DNA of 64,000 bases, from positions 178,537 to 242,536 of the forward strand of contig JBFWXS010000002.1 of NCBI GenBank assembly GCA_050187175.1, read 5' to 3'. The notes beneath the pieces are model-generated. The model saw nothing but the letters and a program-made list of their open reading frames with translations. It made no database searches and was not told the DNA's origin. Source of the stretch: Zeimonas sp050187175. Its GTDB lineage: Bacteria > Pseudomonadota > Gammaproteobacteria > Burkholderiales > Burkholderiaceae_E. The position numbers and the translations under genes are program-made. Numbering within the stretch: the first letter of the stretch is position 1; each line of letters begins with the position of its first letter. Of the stretch, positions 46,257 to 55,296 are shown piece after piece.

Positions 46257-46272
46257 TGGCACAGCGGTTGCT
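46257..46272 (+). promoter_or_regulatory. Sigma-54 promoter of PEP-CTERM gene 46322-47029
   Basis: The sequence tggcacagcggttgct matches the sigma-54 consensus TGGCAC-N5-TTGCW exactly, with GG at 46258-46259 and GC at 46270-46271. The expected start is near 46283, leaving a 39-nt leader with a ggagg ribosome site. Known PEP-CTERM regulation by PrsK/PrsR sigma-54 activators fits this. Confidence 0.85.
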
Positions 46273-46321
46273 ACCTAAGGGCCAACCCAGGCTCGTCGGC
46301 TTGGTTTTGGAGGATAAGGAA

Positions 46322-47029
46322 ATGCGCACACTCAAGACGTTTGTTGGAGCAATCGCTCTGGCGGCCGCCGGCCTGGTTCACGCCACGCCGGTTCTGCCCG
46401 GTAGCGAGCAATCACTGCAGTCGATCATCAACGGTCTTTACACCGCTGCCGGCACGAACCCCGCGCTGGCGCCGGACGTGAATGCCGACCAGCTCGACGG
46501 CGACGGACTCTGGTCGATCCAGGCTTCGGGCGGCTCGATCGCGACGTTCATCATCGAGATCACTGCCAACGCCGGCAACAACTCGTTCGGCATCTTCGAC
46601 GCGGCTGATCCGTCGCGGATGGTCCAGCTGTTCGGCAATTCCGCCCCTGGCGGCCAGACGCTGGTTTCGATCAAGGACGACGGCAGCGTCTTCGTCAACC
46701 TGGTCGACACCGGCATCGACTTCGCTGGCAACGTGTTCGGCTATTACCTGACCGCCGGCAACACCACCTGGCTGAGCACCAACGAAGACCAGATGGTTGC
46801 CTTCCGCGGCGATGGCGACACGATCAAGCTGCCGACGGTGCAGCCTGGCGAGTGGGGTAGCAGCAGCTACATCCTGGCCTGGGAAGACATTCTCTACGCG
46901 AACTCCGACAAAGACTTCAACGACTTCGTCGTCTACGTCGAGTCGGTGAGCCCGGTTCCCGCTCCGGCTACGCTGGCGCTGATGGGCCTGGGTCTGCTGG
47001 GTCTGGGCTTCAAGCGCCGCCGCGCCTGA
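46322..47029 (+). CDS. PEP-CTERM sorting domain protein
   Basis: The 235-residue protein has a signal peptide (MRTLKTFVGAIALAAAGLVHA), a DUF4114-like beta domain with acidic repeats such as NSFGIFDAADPSRMVQLF and WEDILYANSDKDFNDFVVYVE, and a sorting signal VPAPATLALMGLGLLGLGF followed by KRRRA. The DKDFNDFV motif suggests calcium binding, as in DUF4114 proteins. The ATG at 46322 follows a gga-rich ribosome site and lies 50 bp after a consensus sigma-54 promoter. Confidence 0.93.
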   Translation: MRTLKTFVGAIALAAAGLVHATPVLPGSEQSLQSIINGLYTAAGTNPALAPDVNADQLDGDGLWSIQASGGSIATFIIEITANAGNNSFGIFDAADPSRMVQLFGNSAPGGQTLVSIKDDGSVFVNLVDTGIDFAGNVFGYYLTAGNTTWLSTNEDQMVAFRGDGDTIKLPTVQPGEWGSSSYILAWEDILYANSDKDFNDFVVYVESVSPVPAPATLALMGLGLLGLGFKRRRA

Positions 47030-47071
47030 GTCTCTGACCTTCGGGCGCGGCTCCAGCCGCCGCGTCCGGTG

Positions 47072-47103
47072 AAAGGCCCGCTTCGGCGGGCCTTTTTCTT
47101 TTG
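47072..47103 (+). terminator. Rho-independent terminator of the PEP-CTERM gene
   Basis: The stem aaaggcccgc/gcgggccttt closes on a ttcg tetraloop and is followed by a T-rich tract (tttttcttttgg). It lies 43 bp after the stop codon and may also help end serA transcription from the other strand. Confidence 0.9.
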
Positions 47104-47111
47104 GTTGCTCC

Positions 47112-48344
47112 TCAATACAGAATCCGACTCCGAATCGTCCCGTCAATCGTGCTGACCTCGTCCAGCGCCTTCTCGCTGCGCGCCCCCTCGACGTCGATCA
47201 CCACGTAGCCGACGTCGTCGTTCGTGCGCAGGTATTGCGCCGCGACGTTGATGCCTGCCTTGGACAGCCGGTCGTTCACCTGCGCGATGATTCCCGGAAT
47301 GTTGCGGTGGATGTGCAGGATACGGTTGCGCCCGGTGTGCTCGGGCAGCGCCACTTCGGGGAAGTTCACGGCAGACACGGTCGAGCCGTTGTTGCTGTAA
47401 CGCAGCAGCTTGGCCGAGACCTCCTTGCCGATGTTCGCCTGGGCCTCGGCCGTCGAGCCGCCGATGTGCGGCGTCAGCAGCACGTTGTCGAACTTGAGCA
47501 GCGGCGATTCGAAGGCCGAGTCGTTGCCTTTCGGTTCGACCGGGAAGACGTCGATGGCGGCGCCCTGCAGGTGCTTGCGCTGCAGCGCGTCGGCCAGCGC
47601 GTCGATGTCGACCACCGTGCCGCGGGACGCATTGATCAAGTGGCTGCCGGCCTTCATCTGCGCCAGCTGCTCGGCACCGATCATGTTCTGAGTGGCCGGT
47701 GTCTCCGGCACGTGCAGGCTGACGACGTCGGCGGTGGCCAGCAGGTCGTCGAGCGTGTCCAGCTGGCGCGCGTTGCCCAGCGGCAGCTTGGCTTCGATAT
47801 CGTAGAACACGATCGACATGCCGAGCTGTTCGGCCAGCACACCGATCTGCGTGCCGATGTGGCCGTAGCCGATGATGCCGAGCGTCTTGCCGCGCACTTC
47901 ATACGAGTGGGCCGCGCTTTTGACCCAGCCGCCGCGATGCTGGACGGCGTTCTTCTCGGGAATGCCGCGCATCAGCATGATGATCTCGGCCAGCACCAGC
48001 TCGGCGACGCTGCGCGTGTTCGAGAACGGCGCATTGAAGACCGGGATGCCGCGCAGCGTGGCGGCGCGCAGATCGACCTGATTGGTGCCGATGCAGAAGC
48101 AGCCGACCGCGGTGAGCCGCGGCGCCTGCTGCAGCACGGCCTCGGTGAGCTGCGTGCGCGATCGGATGCCGAGGAAATGCGCATCACCGATGGCGTCCAG
48201 CAGTTCACTGCCGGACAGCGCTTTCGGTGATGTGAGGATGTTCGTGTAGCCGTCGCGCTGCAGCGCTTCGACGGCGTTCGGGTGGATGCCTTCTAGAAGG
48301 ACGAACTTGAGCTTGTCTTTCGGGACGGAGAAGCGGAGCGACAT
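47112..48344 (-). CDS. serA: D-3-phosphoglycerate dehydrogenase
   Basis: The 410-residue enzyme makes 3-phosphohydroxypyruvate in serine synthesis. The NAD-binding GKTLGIIGYGHIGTQIG, the catalytic-domain INASRGTVVDIDAL and HIGGSTAEAQ motifs, and a C-terminal ACT domain (NIPGIIAQVNDRLSKAGINV) match the E. coli-type form, which is inhibited by serine. The FKBP gene is 57 bp upstream on the same strand. Confidence 0.97.
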   Translation of the reverse strand: MSLRFSVPKDKLKFVLLEGIHPNAVEALQRDGYTNILTSPKALSGSELLDAIGDAHFLGIRSRTQLTEAVLQQAPRLTAVGCFCIGTNQVDLRAATLRGIPVFNAPFSNTRSVAELVLAEIIMLMRGIPEKNAVQHRGGWVKSAAHSYEVRGKTLGIIGYGHIGTQIGVLAEQLGMSIVFYDIEAKLPLGNARQLDTLDDLLATADVVSLHVPETPATQNMIGAEQLAQMKAGSHLINASRGTVVDIDALADALQRKHLQGAAIDVFPVEPKGNDSAFESPLLKFDNVLLTPHIGGSTAEAQANIGKEVSAKLLRYSNNGSTVSAVNFPEVALPEHTGRNRILHIHRNIPGIIAQVNDRLSKAGINVAAQYLRTNDDVGYVVIDVEGARSEKALDEVSTIDGTIRSRILY

Positions 48345-48401
48345 GACGGATTTCCAATGCTACGGCGGCGCCGACGGGCGCCGCCCCTGGCGGCGCGGCG
48401 T

Positions 48402-48755
48402 TCAGACGCCGAGCAGCTCGACTTCGAACAGCAGCGTGGCGTTCGGCGGAATGACGCCGCCGGCGCCCCGCGCGCCGTAGCCCAGTTCGGGCGGAATGAT
48501 CAGGCGGCGCGTACCGCCGACCTTCATGCCGGTGACGCCTTCGTCCCAGCCGCGGATCACATGGCCTGCGCCTAGCGGGAACGAGAACGGCTGGCCGCGG
48601 TCCTTGCTGGAATCGAACTTGCCGCCCGCCTGGCCGTTCTGGTACAGCCAGCCGGTGTAGTGAACGTTGACGTGCTGTCCGTGGCGCGCTTCGTCGCCGC
48701 CGCCGACGACCACGTCGTCGTATTGCAGGCCCGAGGCAGTGGTTTGATATGCCAT
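48402..48755 (-). CDS. FKBP-type peptidyl-prolyl isomerase
   Basis: The 117-residue single-domain protein has no signal peptide and shows VNVHYTGWLYQNG, KFDSSKDRGQPFSFPLGAGHVIRGWDEGV and the end motif GVIPPNATLLFEVELL of cytoplasmic FKBPs. It should catalyse proline cis-trans isomerisation. It lies between serA and an oxidoreductase on the same strand. Confidence 0.96.
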   Translation of the reverse strand: MAYQTTASGLQYDDVVVGGGDEARHGQHVNVHYTGWLYQNGQAGGKFDSSKDRGQPFSFPLGAGHVIRGWDEGVTGMKVGGTRRLIIPPELGYGARGAGGVIPPNATLLFEVELLGV

Positions 48756-48810
48756 CTTGAAGATCCTTCGATTGGTGGAAGAAAAAAGGAGAGCGGGGCG
48801 TCGGGCGTGC

Positions 48811-49713
48811 TCAATCCGCTCGGCGCAGCCGCCTGATCAGGCTCGACGTGTCCCAGCGGTTGCCGCCCATGCGCTGCACGTCGCCGTAGAACTGGTCGAC
48901 CAGCGCGGTGACGGGCAGCCGCGCACCGTTGCGCCGCGCCTCGTCCAGGCACAAGCCGAGGTCCTTGCGCATCCAGTCGACTGCGAAGCCGAAGTCGAAC
49001 TGGTCGTCGACCATCGTCGCGCCGCGATTGTCCATCTGCCATGACTGCGCGGCGCCCTTGCCGATGACGTCGAGCACGAGCTTCATGTCCAGGTCGGCGG
49101 ACTGGCCGAAGTGGATGGCCTCGGACAGCCCCTGTACCAGGCCCGCGATGCAGATCTGATTGACCATCTTGGCGAGCTGGCCGGCGCCGGGCGGTCCGAT
49201 GCGCGTGCAGGCGCGCGCGAAGGCCATGGCGACCGGACGGATGCGATCGAAGACCGCCTCCTCGCCGCCGCACATGACCGTCAGCATCCCGTTGACCGCA
49301 CCCGCCTGGCCGCCGGATACGGGCGCGTCGACGAACTGCAGATCGTTATGGCGCGCGACGGCGTACAGCTCGCGAGCCACCTCTGCCGAGGCTGTCGTGT
49401 GGTCGACGAACACCGCGCCGGCCTTCATGCCGGCGAACGCGCCGTGTTCGCCCAGCACCACGGAACGCAGATCGTCGTCGTTGCCCACGCAGGCGAACAC
49501 GATGTCCGCGTCGAGGGCGGCCTGGCGCGGCGTAGGCGCCGACGTGCCGCCGTACTCGGCGGCCCATTGATCGGCCTTGGCGGCTGTGCGGTTGTAGACC
49601 GTCACCTGGTGTCCGGCGCGCTTCAGATGGCCGGCCATCGGATAGCCCATCACGCCGAGGCCGAGGAACGCGACCTTCTGCGCGGGGATCGGCTCGTAGC
49701 TCTTGGTGTTCAT
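48811..49713 (-). CDS. Beta-hydroxyacid dehydrogenase family oxidoreductase
   Basis: The 300-residue enzyme has the NAD(P)-binding FLGLGVMGYPMAGHLKRAGH, the substrate-binding APVSGGQAGAVNGMLTVMCGG and the catalytic-Lys segment GAGQLAKMVNQICIAG. These define the 3-hydroxyisobutyrate dehydrogenase / tartronate-semialdehyde reductase family. The exact substrate cannot be assigned. It lies 63 bp downstream of the haloacid dehalogenase gene. Confidence 0.93.
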   Translation of the reverse strand: MNTKSYEPIPAQKVAFLGLGVMGYPMAGHLKRAGHQVTVYNRTAAKADQWAAEYGGTSAPTPRQAALDADIVFACVGNDDDLRSVVLGEHGAFAGMKAGAVFVDHTTASAEVARELYAVARHNDLQFVDAPVSGGQAGAVNGMLTVMCGGEEAVFDRIRPVAMAFARACTRIGPPGAGQLAKMVNQICIAGLVQGLSEAIHFGQSADLDMKLVLDVIGKGAAQSWQMDNRGATMVDDQFDFGFAVDWMRKDLGLCLDEARRNGARLPVTALVDQFYGDVQRMGGNRWDTSSLIRRLRRAD

Positions 49714-49776
49714 GGCAGAAGACTCCTCGTGAAGGGGCGAAAGGAACGCGGTGCGCCGGATGCCGGCATCGTCGGC

Positions 49777-50499
49777 TCAGCAGCCGAACTGCCGGGCCAG
49801 GTCGAGCAGATCGACCGCGTGCATGGTGTTCTCCGGCCGGGGCGATACGTCCTTCGGCGCATCGGCGCCGAACTCGAGTGGGCGTTCGACGTAGGCGGTG
49901 CGGCAGCCGCAGGCTCGGGCGCCGGCCAGATCGTCGTGGTGCGCGGCCACCAGCATCATCGCCGCGGGCTCGACGTCGAAGACTTCGCAGACGCCCAGAT
50001 AGGTCTGCGGGTCGGGCTTGTAGTGACGAAACACCTCCGCCGACAGGATCAGATCCCACTGCAGGTCGGCGTGCCGCGACAGGTCGGCGAGCAGACCGAG
50101 ATTGCCGTTCGACAGCGTGCAGATCCTGAACCGGCGCCGCAGTCGTACCAGCGCCTCCACCGTGTCGGGCCAGGGATCGAGCCGATGCCAGGCCAGCGTC
50201 AGGGCGCGCTTCTGCGCTTCGGACAGCCGGTCGATGCCGAACTGCTGCAGCGCCGCGTCGAGCATCATCCGGTGCAGCTCATCGAGCCGGGTCCAGCCCA
50301 GTTCGCCGCTGCGCACGCGGGCCATGGCCGGACGGTAGCCCGCCCGCCACGCACGCGCGAACTCGCCGGCGTCGATGCCCAGTCCGAGCGCAGCGACTTC
50401 GCGCGTGATCGAACCGTGCCAGTCGACAACCGTGCCGAACACGTCGAAGGCGAGCACGGACGGCGGCTGGACGGCCGCTGCCGCGGGGGACGCTGCCAT
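49777..50499 (-). CDS. Haloacid dehalogenase, type II
   Basis: The 240-residue HAD-superfamily enzyme has LAFDVFGTVVDWHGSI (nucleophile Asp), TLSNGNLGLLAD, the KPDPQTYLGVCEVF lysine motif and MLVAAHHDDLAGARACG, all typical of 2-haloacid dehalogenase-like proteins. It may dehalogenate 2-haloalkanoates or act on another small substrate. It is probably cotranscribed with the downstream oxidoreductase. The Ala-rich start (MAASPAAAAVQPP) suggests the true N-terminus could be shorter. Confidence 0.93.
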   Translation of the reverse strand: MAASPAAAAVQPPSVLAFDVFGTVVDWHGSITREVAALGLGIDAGEFARAWRAGYRPAMARVRSGELGWTRLDELHRMMLDAALQQFGIDRLSEAQKRALTLAWHRLDPWPDTVEALVRLRRRFRICTLSNGNLGLLADLSRHADLQWDLILSAEVFRHYKPDPQTYLGVCEVFDVEPAAMMLVAAHHDDLAGARACGCRTAYVERPLEFGADAPKDVSPRPENTMHAVDLLDLARQFGC

Positions 50500-50707
50500 G
50501 GGGGCTCCGGATCGTCGGGGGTGACCAGTCTAGCAAAACGGGTGTGCCGTCGACCGAGCAGGCAAAGACCCGAGCCCGGCCCTGGGAGACGAACCGGATA
50601 CTTGCCCCCTGCCGCGCAGGGGGTACCCCCGCGCCGGTGTGGCGCTGATGCACGCGGGCCAAGCTCACCGCGCTCCTCTTGCGAACCCACGTAACCCGAT
50701 CGCGCAG

Positions 50708-51061
50708 GCCGATCACGTAGCCGATCACGTAGCGGGGGCCTGCGCTGGGCCTGCAGCCAAACCATGCAGCTTCGACCAGATAGATCGTCGCAGACGCCGC
50801 TAGGTTTTCTTCAGCATGCCCCCACTGTTGCAGGNNNNNNNNNNNNNNNNNNNNNNNNNNNNNNNNNNNNNNNNNNNNNNNNNNNNNNNNNNNNNNNNNN
50901 NNNNNNNNNNNNNNNNNNNNNNNNNNNNNNNNNNGCCGATCACGTAGCCGATCACGTAGCGGGGGCCTGCGCTGGGCCTGCAGCCAAACCATGCAGCTTC
51001 GACCAGATAGATCGTCGCAGACGCCGCTAGGTTTTCTTCAGCATGCCCCCACTGTTGCAGG
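50708..51061. other. Second assembly gap flanked by exact 127-nt duplicates
   Basis: The 100 N at 50835-50934 lie between identical 127-nt segments, 50708-50834 and 50935-51061. The duplicated segment includes two 12-bp gccgatcacgta repeats and the leader block of the palindromic element. The join is right at the hairpin arm. The 939-bp spacer 50500-51438 has no gene; it holds a small ccccctgc/gcaggggg hairpin at 50605-50623, this gap, the element and a terminator. Confidence 0.92.
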
Positions 51062-51358
51062 GAGCGGCGGGCGCGGGCTGGCGAGCGGCGGGCGCGGCCC
51101 ATGGGGATTGGCTGAGCGGGATGTATGCGGCGCCGAGCAGCGCAGTCTTGGGGCGGCGCGCGCAGCGCGCATCGTCATCTGTATCGCGGCATCTGTTTGA
51201 ACGGAGCTCCCCAAAGGGGAGCGCAGTGAGTCATGCCGCGCCAGCCCCAAGACGAGCAGCGCAGGGGAGTCGGCCCACAGGGCCGACCGCCGCATCATCC
51301 CGCTCAGCCAATCCCCATGGGCCGCGCCCGCCGCTCGCCAGCCCGCGCCTGCCGCTCC
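51017..51358 (+). repeat. Long palindromic intergenic element, copy 2
   Basis: The leader block (51017-51061) and the central boundary blocks match copy 1 closely. The two 63-nt arms at 51061-51123 and 51296-51358 pair with a single mismatch, but their sequence is different from copy 1. The inner hairpin is ctccccaaaggggag where copy 1 has gcgcccaaagggcgc, and gtcggcccacagggccgac replaces ccggcccacagggccgg, so pairing is kept. It contains no coding frame of its own. Confidence 0.9.
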
Positions 51359-51369
51359 CCGCGGGCAAC

Positions 51370-51393
51370 AAAAAAGGGGCCCGAAGGCCCCTT
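51370..51393 (-). terminator. Rho-independent terminator downstream of tctA
   Basis: The minus strand folds as aaggggcc-ttcg-ggcccctt followed by a T-run (the + strand reads acaaaaaa at 51368-51375). It lies 45 bp after the tctA stop and closes the tct operon. Confidence 0.9.
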
Positions 51394-51438
51394 GAAGCAC
51401 CCGCAGCAGCGTCGCCGCACCGCGGGTAGCGGGGATAA

Positions 51439-52947
51439 TCAGTCGTCCGCCTGGAACGCCTCTTCGCGTTTCTTCGCGATCGCTGGCAGGAACACGATGA
51501 TCAGCAGCACCAGCGCGATGGCCAGCAGCGTCGCCGACAGCGGGCGGGTGACGAACACCGACCAGTCGCCGCGGGAGATCGTCATGGCCCGGCGCAGGTA
51601 TTCCTCGAGCAGCTTGCCCAGCACGAAGCCGAGCAGCAGCGGCGCCGGTTCGCAGTCGAGCTTGCGGAACGCGTAGCCGAGGATGGCGAACGGGATCGTC
51701 ATGTAGACGTCGAAGACGTTGTTGTTGACCGAGTACGCGCCGACGCAGCAGAACAGCAGAATCGCCGGGTACAGCACGCGGTAGGGCACGGTCAGCAGCT
51801 TGATCCAGATGCCGATCAGCGGCAGATTCAGGATCACCAGCATCAGGTTGCCGAGCCACATCGAGGCGATCAGGCCCCAGAACAGCGTCGGGTTGCTGGT
51901 CATGACCTGCGGGCCCGGCTGGATGTTGTGGATCATCATGCCGGCGACCATCAGCGCCATCACCGCGTTCGTCGGGATGCCCAGCGTCAGCATCGGGATG
52001 AACGAGGTCTGCGCGCCGGCATTGTTCGCCGCCTCGGGACCCGCCACGCCTTCGATCGCGCCCGTGCCGAAACGCTCCGGCGTCTTCGACAGCTTCTTCT
52101 CGACCGCGTAGGCCGTGAACGAGGACAGCACCGCGCCGCCGCCGGGCAGGATGCCCAGCATCGAGCCGAGCGCCGTGCCTCGGATGATCGGGGCGATCGA
52201 CATCTTGAACTCCTGCCAGCTCGGCAGCAGCCGCCCGACCTTCTTCGTGAAGACCTCGCGGTTCTCGCGCTGTTCGAGGTTCGAGATGATCTCGCCGAAG
52301 CCGAAGATGCCCATCGCGACGGCGGTGAAGTCGATGCCGTCGGTCAGCTCCGGAACGTCGAACGAGAAGCGCGCCACGCCCGAGTTGACGTCGGTGCCGA
52401 TCATGCCGAGCAGCAGGCCGAACACGACCATCGCCAGCGCCTTGATGATCGAGCCGTGCGCCAGAATGACGGCGGCGATCATGCCCAGCACCATCAGCGA
52501 GAAGTACTCGGCGGGGCCGAACTTGAACGCGACCTCGGCCAGCGGCGGCGCGAAGCCGGCGATCAGTATGGTGGCCACGGTGCCCGCGAAGAACGAGCCG
52601 ATGGCCGCGATCGCGAGTGCCGGCCCTGGTCGGCCTTTGCGGGCCATCTGATAGCCGTCCAGGGTTGTCACTACCGAAGATGTCTCCCCTGGCAGGTTGA
52701 CCAGGATGGCCGTCGTGGACCCGCCGTACTGCGCGCCGTAGTAGATGCCGGCCAGCATGATAAGCGCCGTCGTCGGGTCGCTCATCTTGTACGTGATCGG
52801 CAGCAGCATCGCGATCGTCGCGAGCGGGCCCAGGCCCGGCAGCACGCCGATCAGCGTGCCGAGCAGCACGCCGATGAAGCAATAGAAGATGTTGTCCAGA
52901 CTCAGCGCCGTCGCCAGGCCCAGACCGAGATTGTTGATGATTTCCAT
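51439..52947 (-). CDS. tctA: Tripartite tricarboxylate transporter large permease TctA
   Basis: The 502-residue inner-membrane protein has about 11-12 hydrophobic segments and the TctA family segments GLGLATALSLDNIFYCFIGVLLGTLIGVLPGLGPLATIA and GSMLGILPGGGAVLSSFTAY. It forms the transport channel with TctB and receives substrate from TctC. The gene is 19 bp after tctB. Confidence 0.95.
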   Translation of the reverse strand: MEIINNLGLGLATALSLDNIFYCFIGVLLGTLIGVLPGLGPLATIAMLLPITYKMSDPTTALIMLAGIYYGAQYGGSTTAILVNLPGETSSVVTTLDGYQMARKGRPGPALAIAAIGSFFAGTVATILIAGFAPPLAEVAFKFGPAEYFSLMVLGMIAAVILAHGSIIKALAMVVFGLLLGMIGTDVNSGVARFSFDVPELTDGIDFTAVAMGIFGFGEIISNLEQRENREVFTKKVGRLLPSWQEFKMSIAPIIRGTALGSMLGILPGGGAVLSSFTAYAVEKKLSKTPERFGTGAIEGVAGPEAANNAGAQTSFIPMLTLGIPTNAVMALMVAGMMIHNIQPGPQVMTSNPTLFWGLIASMWLGNLMLVILNLPLIGIWIKLLTVPYRVLYPAILLFCCVGAYSVNNNVFDVYMTIPFAILGYAFRKLDCEPAPLLLGFVLGKLLEEYLRRAMTISRGDWSVFVTRPLSATLLAIALVLLIIVFLPAIAKKREEAFQADD

Positions 52948-52966
52948 GATTGAGTGCGGCTCCGGA

Positions 52967-53428
52967 TCAGTTGGTCATGAACTTCGGCCACACGGGGAAC
53001 TGCAGCTCCAGTCCCTTCACGAAGACCAGTTCGGACGCGATCAGCAGCACGATGATCGAGATGATCGTTTCCTTCCAGTTGAACTCATGGCTGGCGGTCG
53101 CAGCGATGCCGATCAGCAGGATGACGGCGATGATCATGCCCAGCGGCTGCAGCGCGGTTGCGAACACCGCCACCGAAAACAGGATCAGGAAGATCTCGCG
53201 CCAGCCCACCTTGCTCAGCTTGGCCTCGACATTGCTGCGCGACGTGGACAGCCAGGCGGTGACGAAGCCGAGGATGGCCATCAGGCCGCCCAGCATCGTC
53301 GGAAAGTAGCCCGGTCCCATCTTCGCGGCGGTGCCCAGTTGATACTGCTGGGACAGCACCACGAAAAGCAGCCCAAGCACAGCGAACATGACTCCCGCCC
53401 AGAAGTCCTTCTGGTTGCGTATGCGCAT
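52967..53428 (-). CDS. tctB: Tripartite tricarboxylate transporter small permease TctB
   Basis: The 153-residue protein has four hydrophobic segments and the TctB start MRIRNQKDFWAGVMFAVLGLLFVVLSQQY. It is the small membrane subunit that pairs with TctA. It lies 129 bp after the receptor gene and 19 bp before tctA. Confidence 0.94.
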   Translation of the reverse strand: MRIRNQKDFWAGVMFAVLGLLFVVLSQQYQLGTAAKMGPGYFPTMLGGLMAILGFVTAWLSTSRSNVEAKLSKVGWREIFLILFSVAVFATALQPLGMIIAVILLIGIAATASHEFNWKETIISIIVLLIASELVFVKGLELQFPVWPKFMTN

Positions 53429-53557
53429 CTGAATCAGCCTCCGTAATCCCGAATCGTTGTGTTGTGTATAAGCTAATACCGAAAAGGCTCGTTATATTAG
53501 TGCTGTGCGCTTGAGCCGAGCCATGCGTGAATTCCACAATCGCGCCGCGGAAAAGAT

Positions 53558-54580
53558 TCAATCCACACGCGCCCCCGAGGCCTTGACGACCCGCTCGTAT
53601 TTGGCCTGTTCGGCGCGGACAAAGCGGCCGAATTCATCGGGCGGCAGCGGCGCGGCGTCGGCGCCGAGCCGGGACAGCCGTTCCCGCAGCTCGGGCGTGC
53701 CCAGGGCTTTCGAAAATTCGCTGTACAGGCGGTCGACGATAGGCTTCGGCGTGCCGGCGGGGGCGAAGATGCCGAACCAGGTGCTGATGTCGAAGCCTTT
53801 CAGGCCGCTGTCGGCCACCGTCGGCAGCTCGGGGAAGAAGCCGCTGCGCTGCAGCGTCGTCACGGCGAAGCCTTTCAGCTTGCCGGCGCGGATCTGCGGC
53901 GCGGCCGACGCCAGGTTGTCGAACATCAGGTCGGTCTGGCCCGACAGCAGGCCTAGCTGGGCCGGCGCCGCACCCGCATAGGGAATGTGGACCATGCTGA
54001 TGCCGGCCTGCGCCTTGAACAGTTCGCCGGCCAGATGCCCGGCGCTGCCGTTGCCGCCCGACGCGTAGTTCAGCTTGCCCGGATTGGCCTTCGCGTAGCG
54101 GATCAGGTCGGACACGCTGCGGATGCCCAGCCGGTCGGCGGTATCCGGGTTCAGGACCAGCACGTTCGGCACCATGGCGATGCGCGTCACCGGCGCGAAG
54201 TCGCGGTTCGCGTCGTACGGCATCTTGGCGAACAGATAGGGATTGATCGCATGCGTCGCCACCGCGCCCATGACGATCGAATAGCCGTCGGGGGACGCCT
54301 TGGCTACCAGGTCGGCGCCGATGTTGCCGCCCGCGCCGGCCCGATTCTCCACGACTACCGGCTGGCCCAGCGGGTCGCGCAGCTTCTCGGCGAGCGCGCG
54401 CGCCACCTGGTCGAGCGGCCCGCCAGGCGGGTAGGGCACGACGAACCGGATCGGTTTGCCGGGCCAATCCTGCGCTGCAGCAAGGCCGGGCTGCGCCGCC
54501 GCCAGTGCGGTCGCCAGCAGCAGGCCGGCGTTCAGCAGGCGCCGCCGCTCTGCGGCAGCGGGTCGCGAAAGACGGGACAT
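53558..54580 (-). CDS. tctC: Tripartite tricarboxylate transporter receptor TctC (Bug family)
   Basis: The 340-residue periplasmic receptor has a long basic N-terminus and a signal segment ending LAAAQDWP, then the Bug family pattern KPIRFVVPYPPGGPLDQVARALAEKL, NRAGAGGNIGADLVAKASPDGY and GIFAPAGTPKPIVDRL. Substrates of such receptors are carboxylates such as citrate, but the ligand here is unknown. It is encoded after the two-component pair. Confidence 0.95.
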   Translation of the reverse strand: MSRLSRPAAAERRRLLNAGLLLATALAAAQPGLAAAQDWPGKPIRFVVPYPPGGPLDQVARALAEKLRDPLGQPVVVENRAGAGGNIGADLVAKASPDGYSIVMGAVATHAINPYLFAKMPYDANRDFAPVTRIAMVPNVLVLNPDTADRLGIRSVSDLIRYAKANPGKLNYASGGNGSAGHLAGELFKAQAGISMVHIPYAGAAPAQLGLLSGQTDLMFDNLASAAPQIRAGKLKGFAVTTLQRSGFFPELPTVADSGLKGFDISTWFGIFAPAGTPKPIVDRLYSEFSKALGTPELRERLSRLGADAAPLPPDEFGRFVRAEQAKYERVVKASGARVD

Positions 54581-54639
54581 CGCGGGTCTCCTCCGGAATC
54601 CAGTTCGTATCGGGGCGCGATGATACTCTTTTGTCCCGC

Positions 54640-55296
54640 TCAGCGATTCAGCGGCGCACGCCCGACCAGATGCGCCAGCTCCACGGCGCTGCGGACCTGC
54701 ATCTTCGCGAACAGCGAAGCGCGATGCACCTCGACGGTGCGCATGCTGATGCCGAGTTCGTGCGCGATCAGCTTGTTCAGCTTGCCGGCCAGCACCAGCG
54801 CCATCACGTCGCGTTCGCGCGCGCTCAGCCTGGCCAGCCGCGCGTCGACGTCGGCCGCGCCCATCGCCTGCTGCAGGCGCTCGCGCGACAGTTCCAGGCC
54901 TTCGAGCAGCCGGTCGGCCAGCCGGTTGTCGTTGAACGGCTTCTCGAAGAAATCGAGTGCGCCTTTCTTCAGTGCCTCGACGGCCATCTCGATGTCGCCG
55001 TGACCGGTCAGGAAGATCACCGGCGCCAGCTGTGACGGATCGCGCAGCCGCAGCCGGTCGAACAGCTCGATGCCGGACATCCGCTTCATGCGCACGTCGA
55101 GCACGATGCAGGACGGCGACTGCGGCCACGCTTGCCGCGTCGTCAGATAGGACCAGAAGGCCTCGGCGCTGTCGAAGTGCTCGCTGCGCATGCCGCGTGA
55201 GCCGAGCAGGAACTGCAGCGCGTCGGCCAGTGCCGCGTCATCCTCGACCAGGAAGACGGTGGCGTCGTCGGGACATGAGGGGCGGGCGCGCGTCAT
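54640..55296 (-). CDS. FixJ/NarL-type response regulator
   Basis: The 218-residue regulator has a receiver domain with the acidic pair Asp19-Asp20, phosphorylation site Asp67 (CIVLDVRMKRMSG) and the Lys in EKPFND, then a LuxR-type HTH (LSARERDVMALVLAGKLNKLIAHELGISMRTVEVHRASLF). The start overlaps the kinase stop by 4 bp. It probably activates tctCBA just downstream. Classical TctD is OmpR-like, so this FixJ-type pairing is different. Confidence 0.94.
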   Translation of the reverse strand: MTRARPSCPDDATVFLVEDDAALADALQFLLGSRGMRSEHFDSAEAFWSYLTTRQAWPQSPSCIVLDVRMKRMSGIELFDRLRLRDPSQLAPVIFLTGHGDIEMAVEALKKGALDFFEKPFNDNRLADRLLEGLELSRERLQQAMGAADVDARLARLSARERDVMALVLAGKLNKLIAHELGISMRTVEVHRASLFAKMQVRSAVELAHLVGRAPLNR

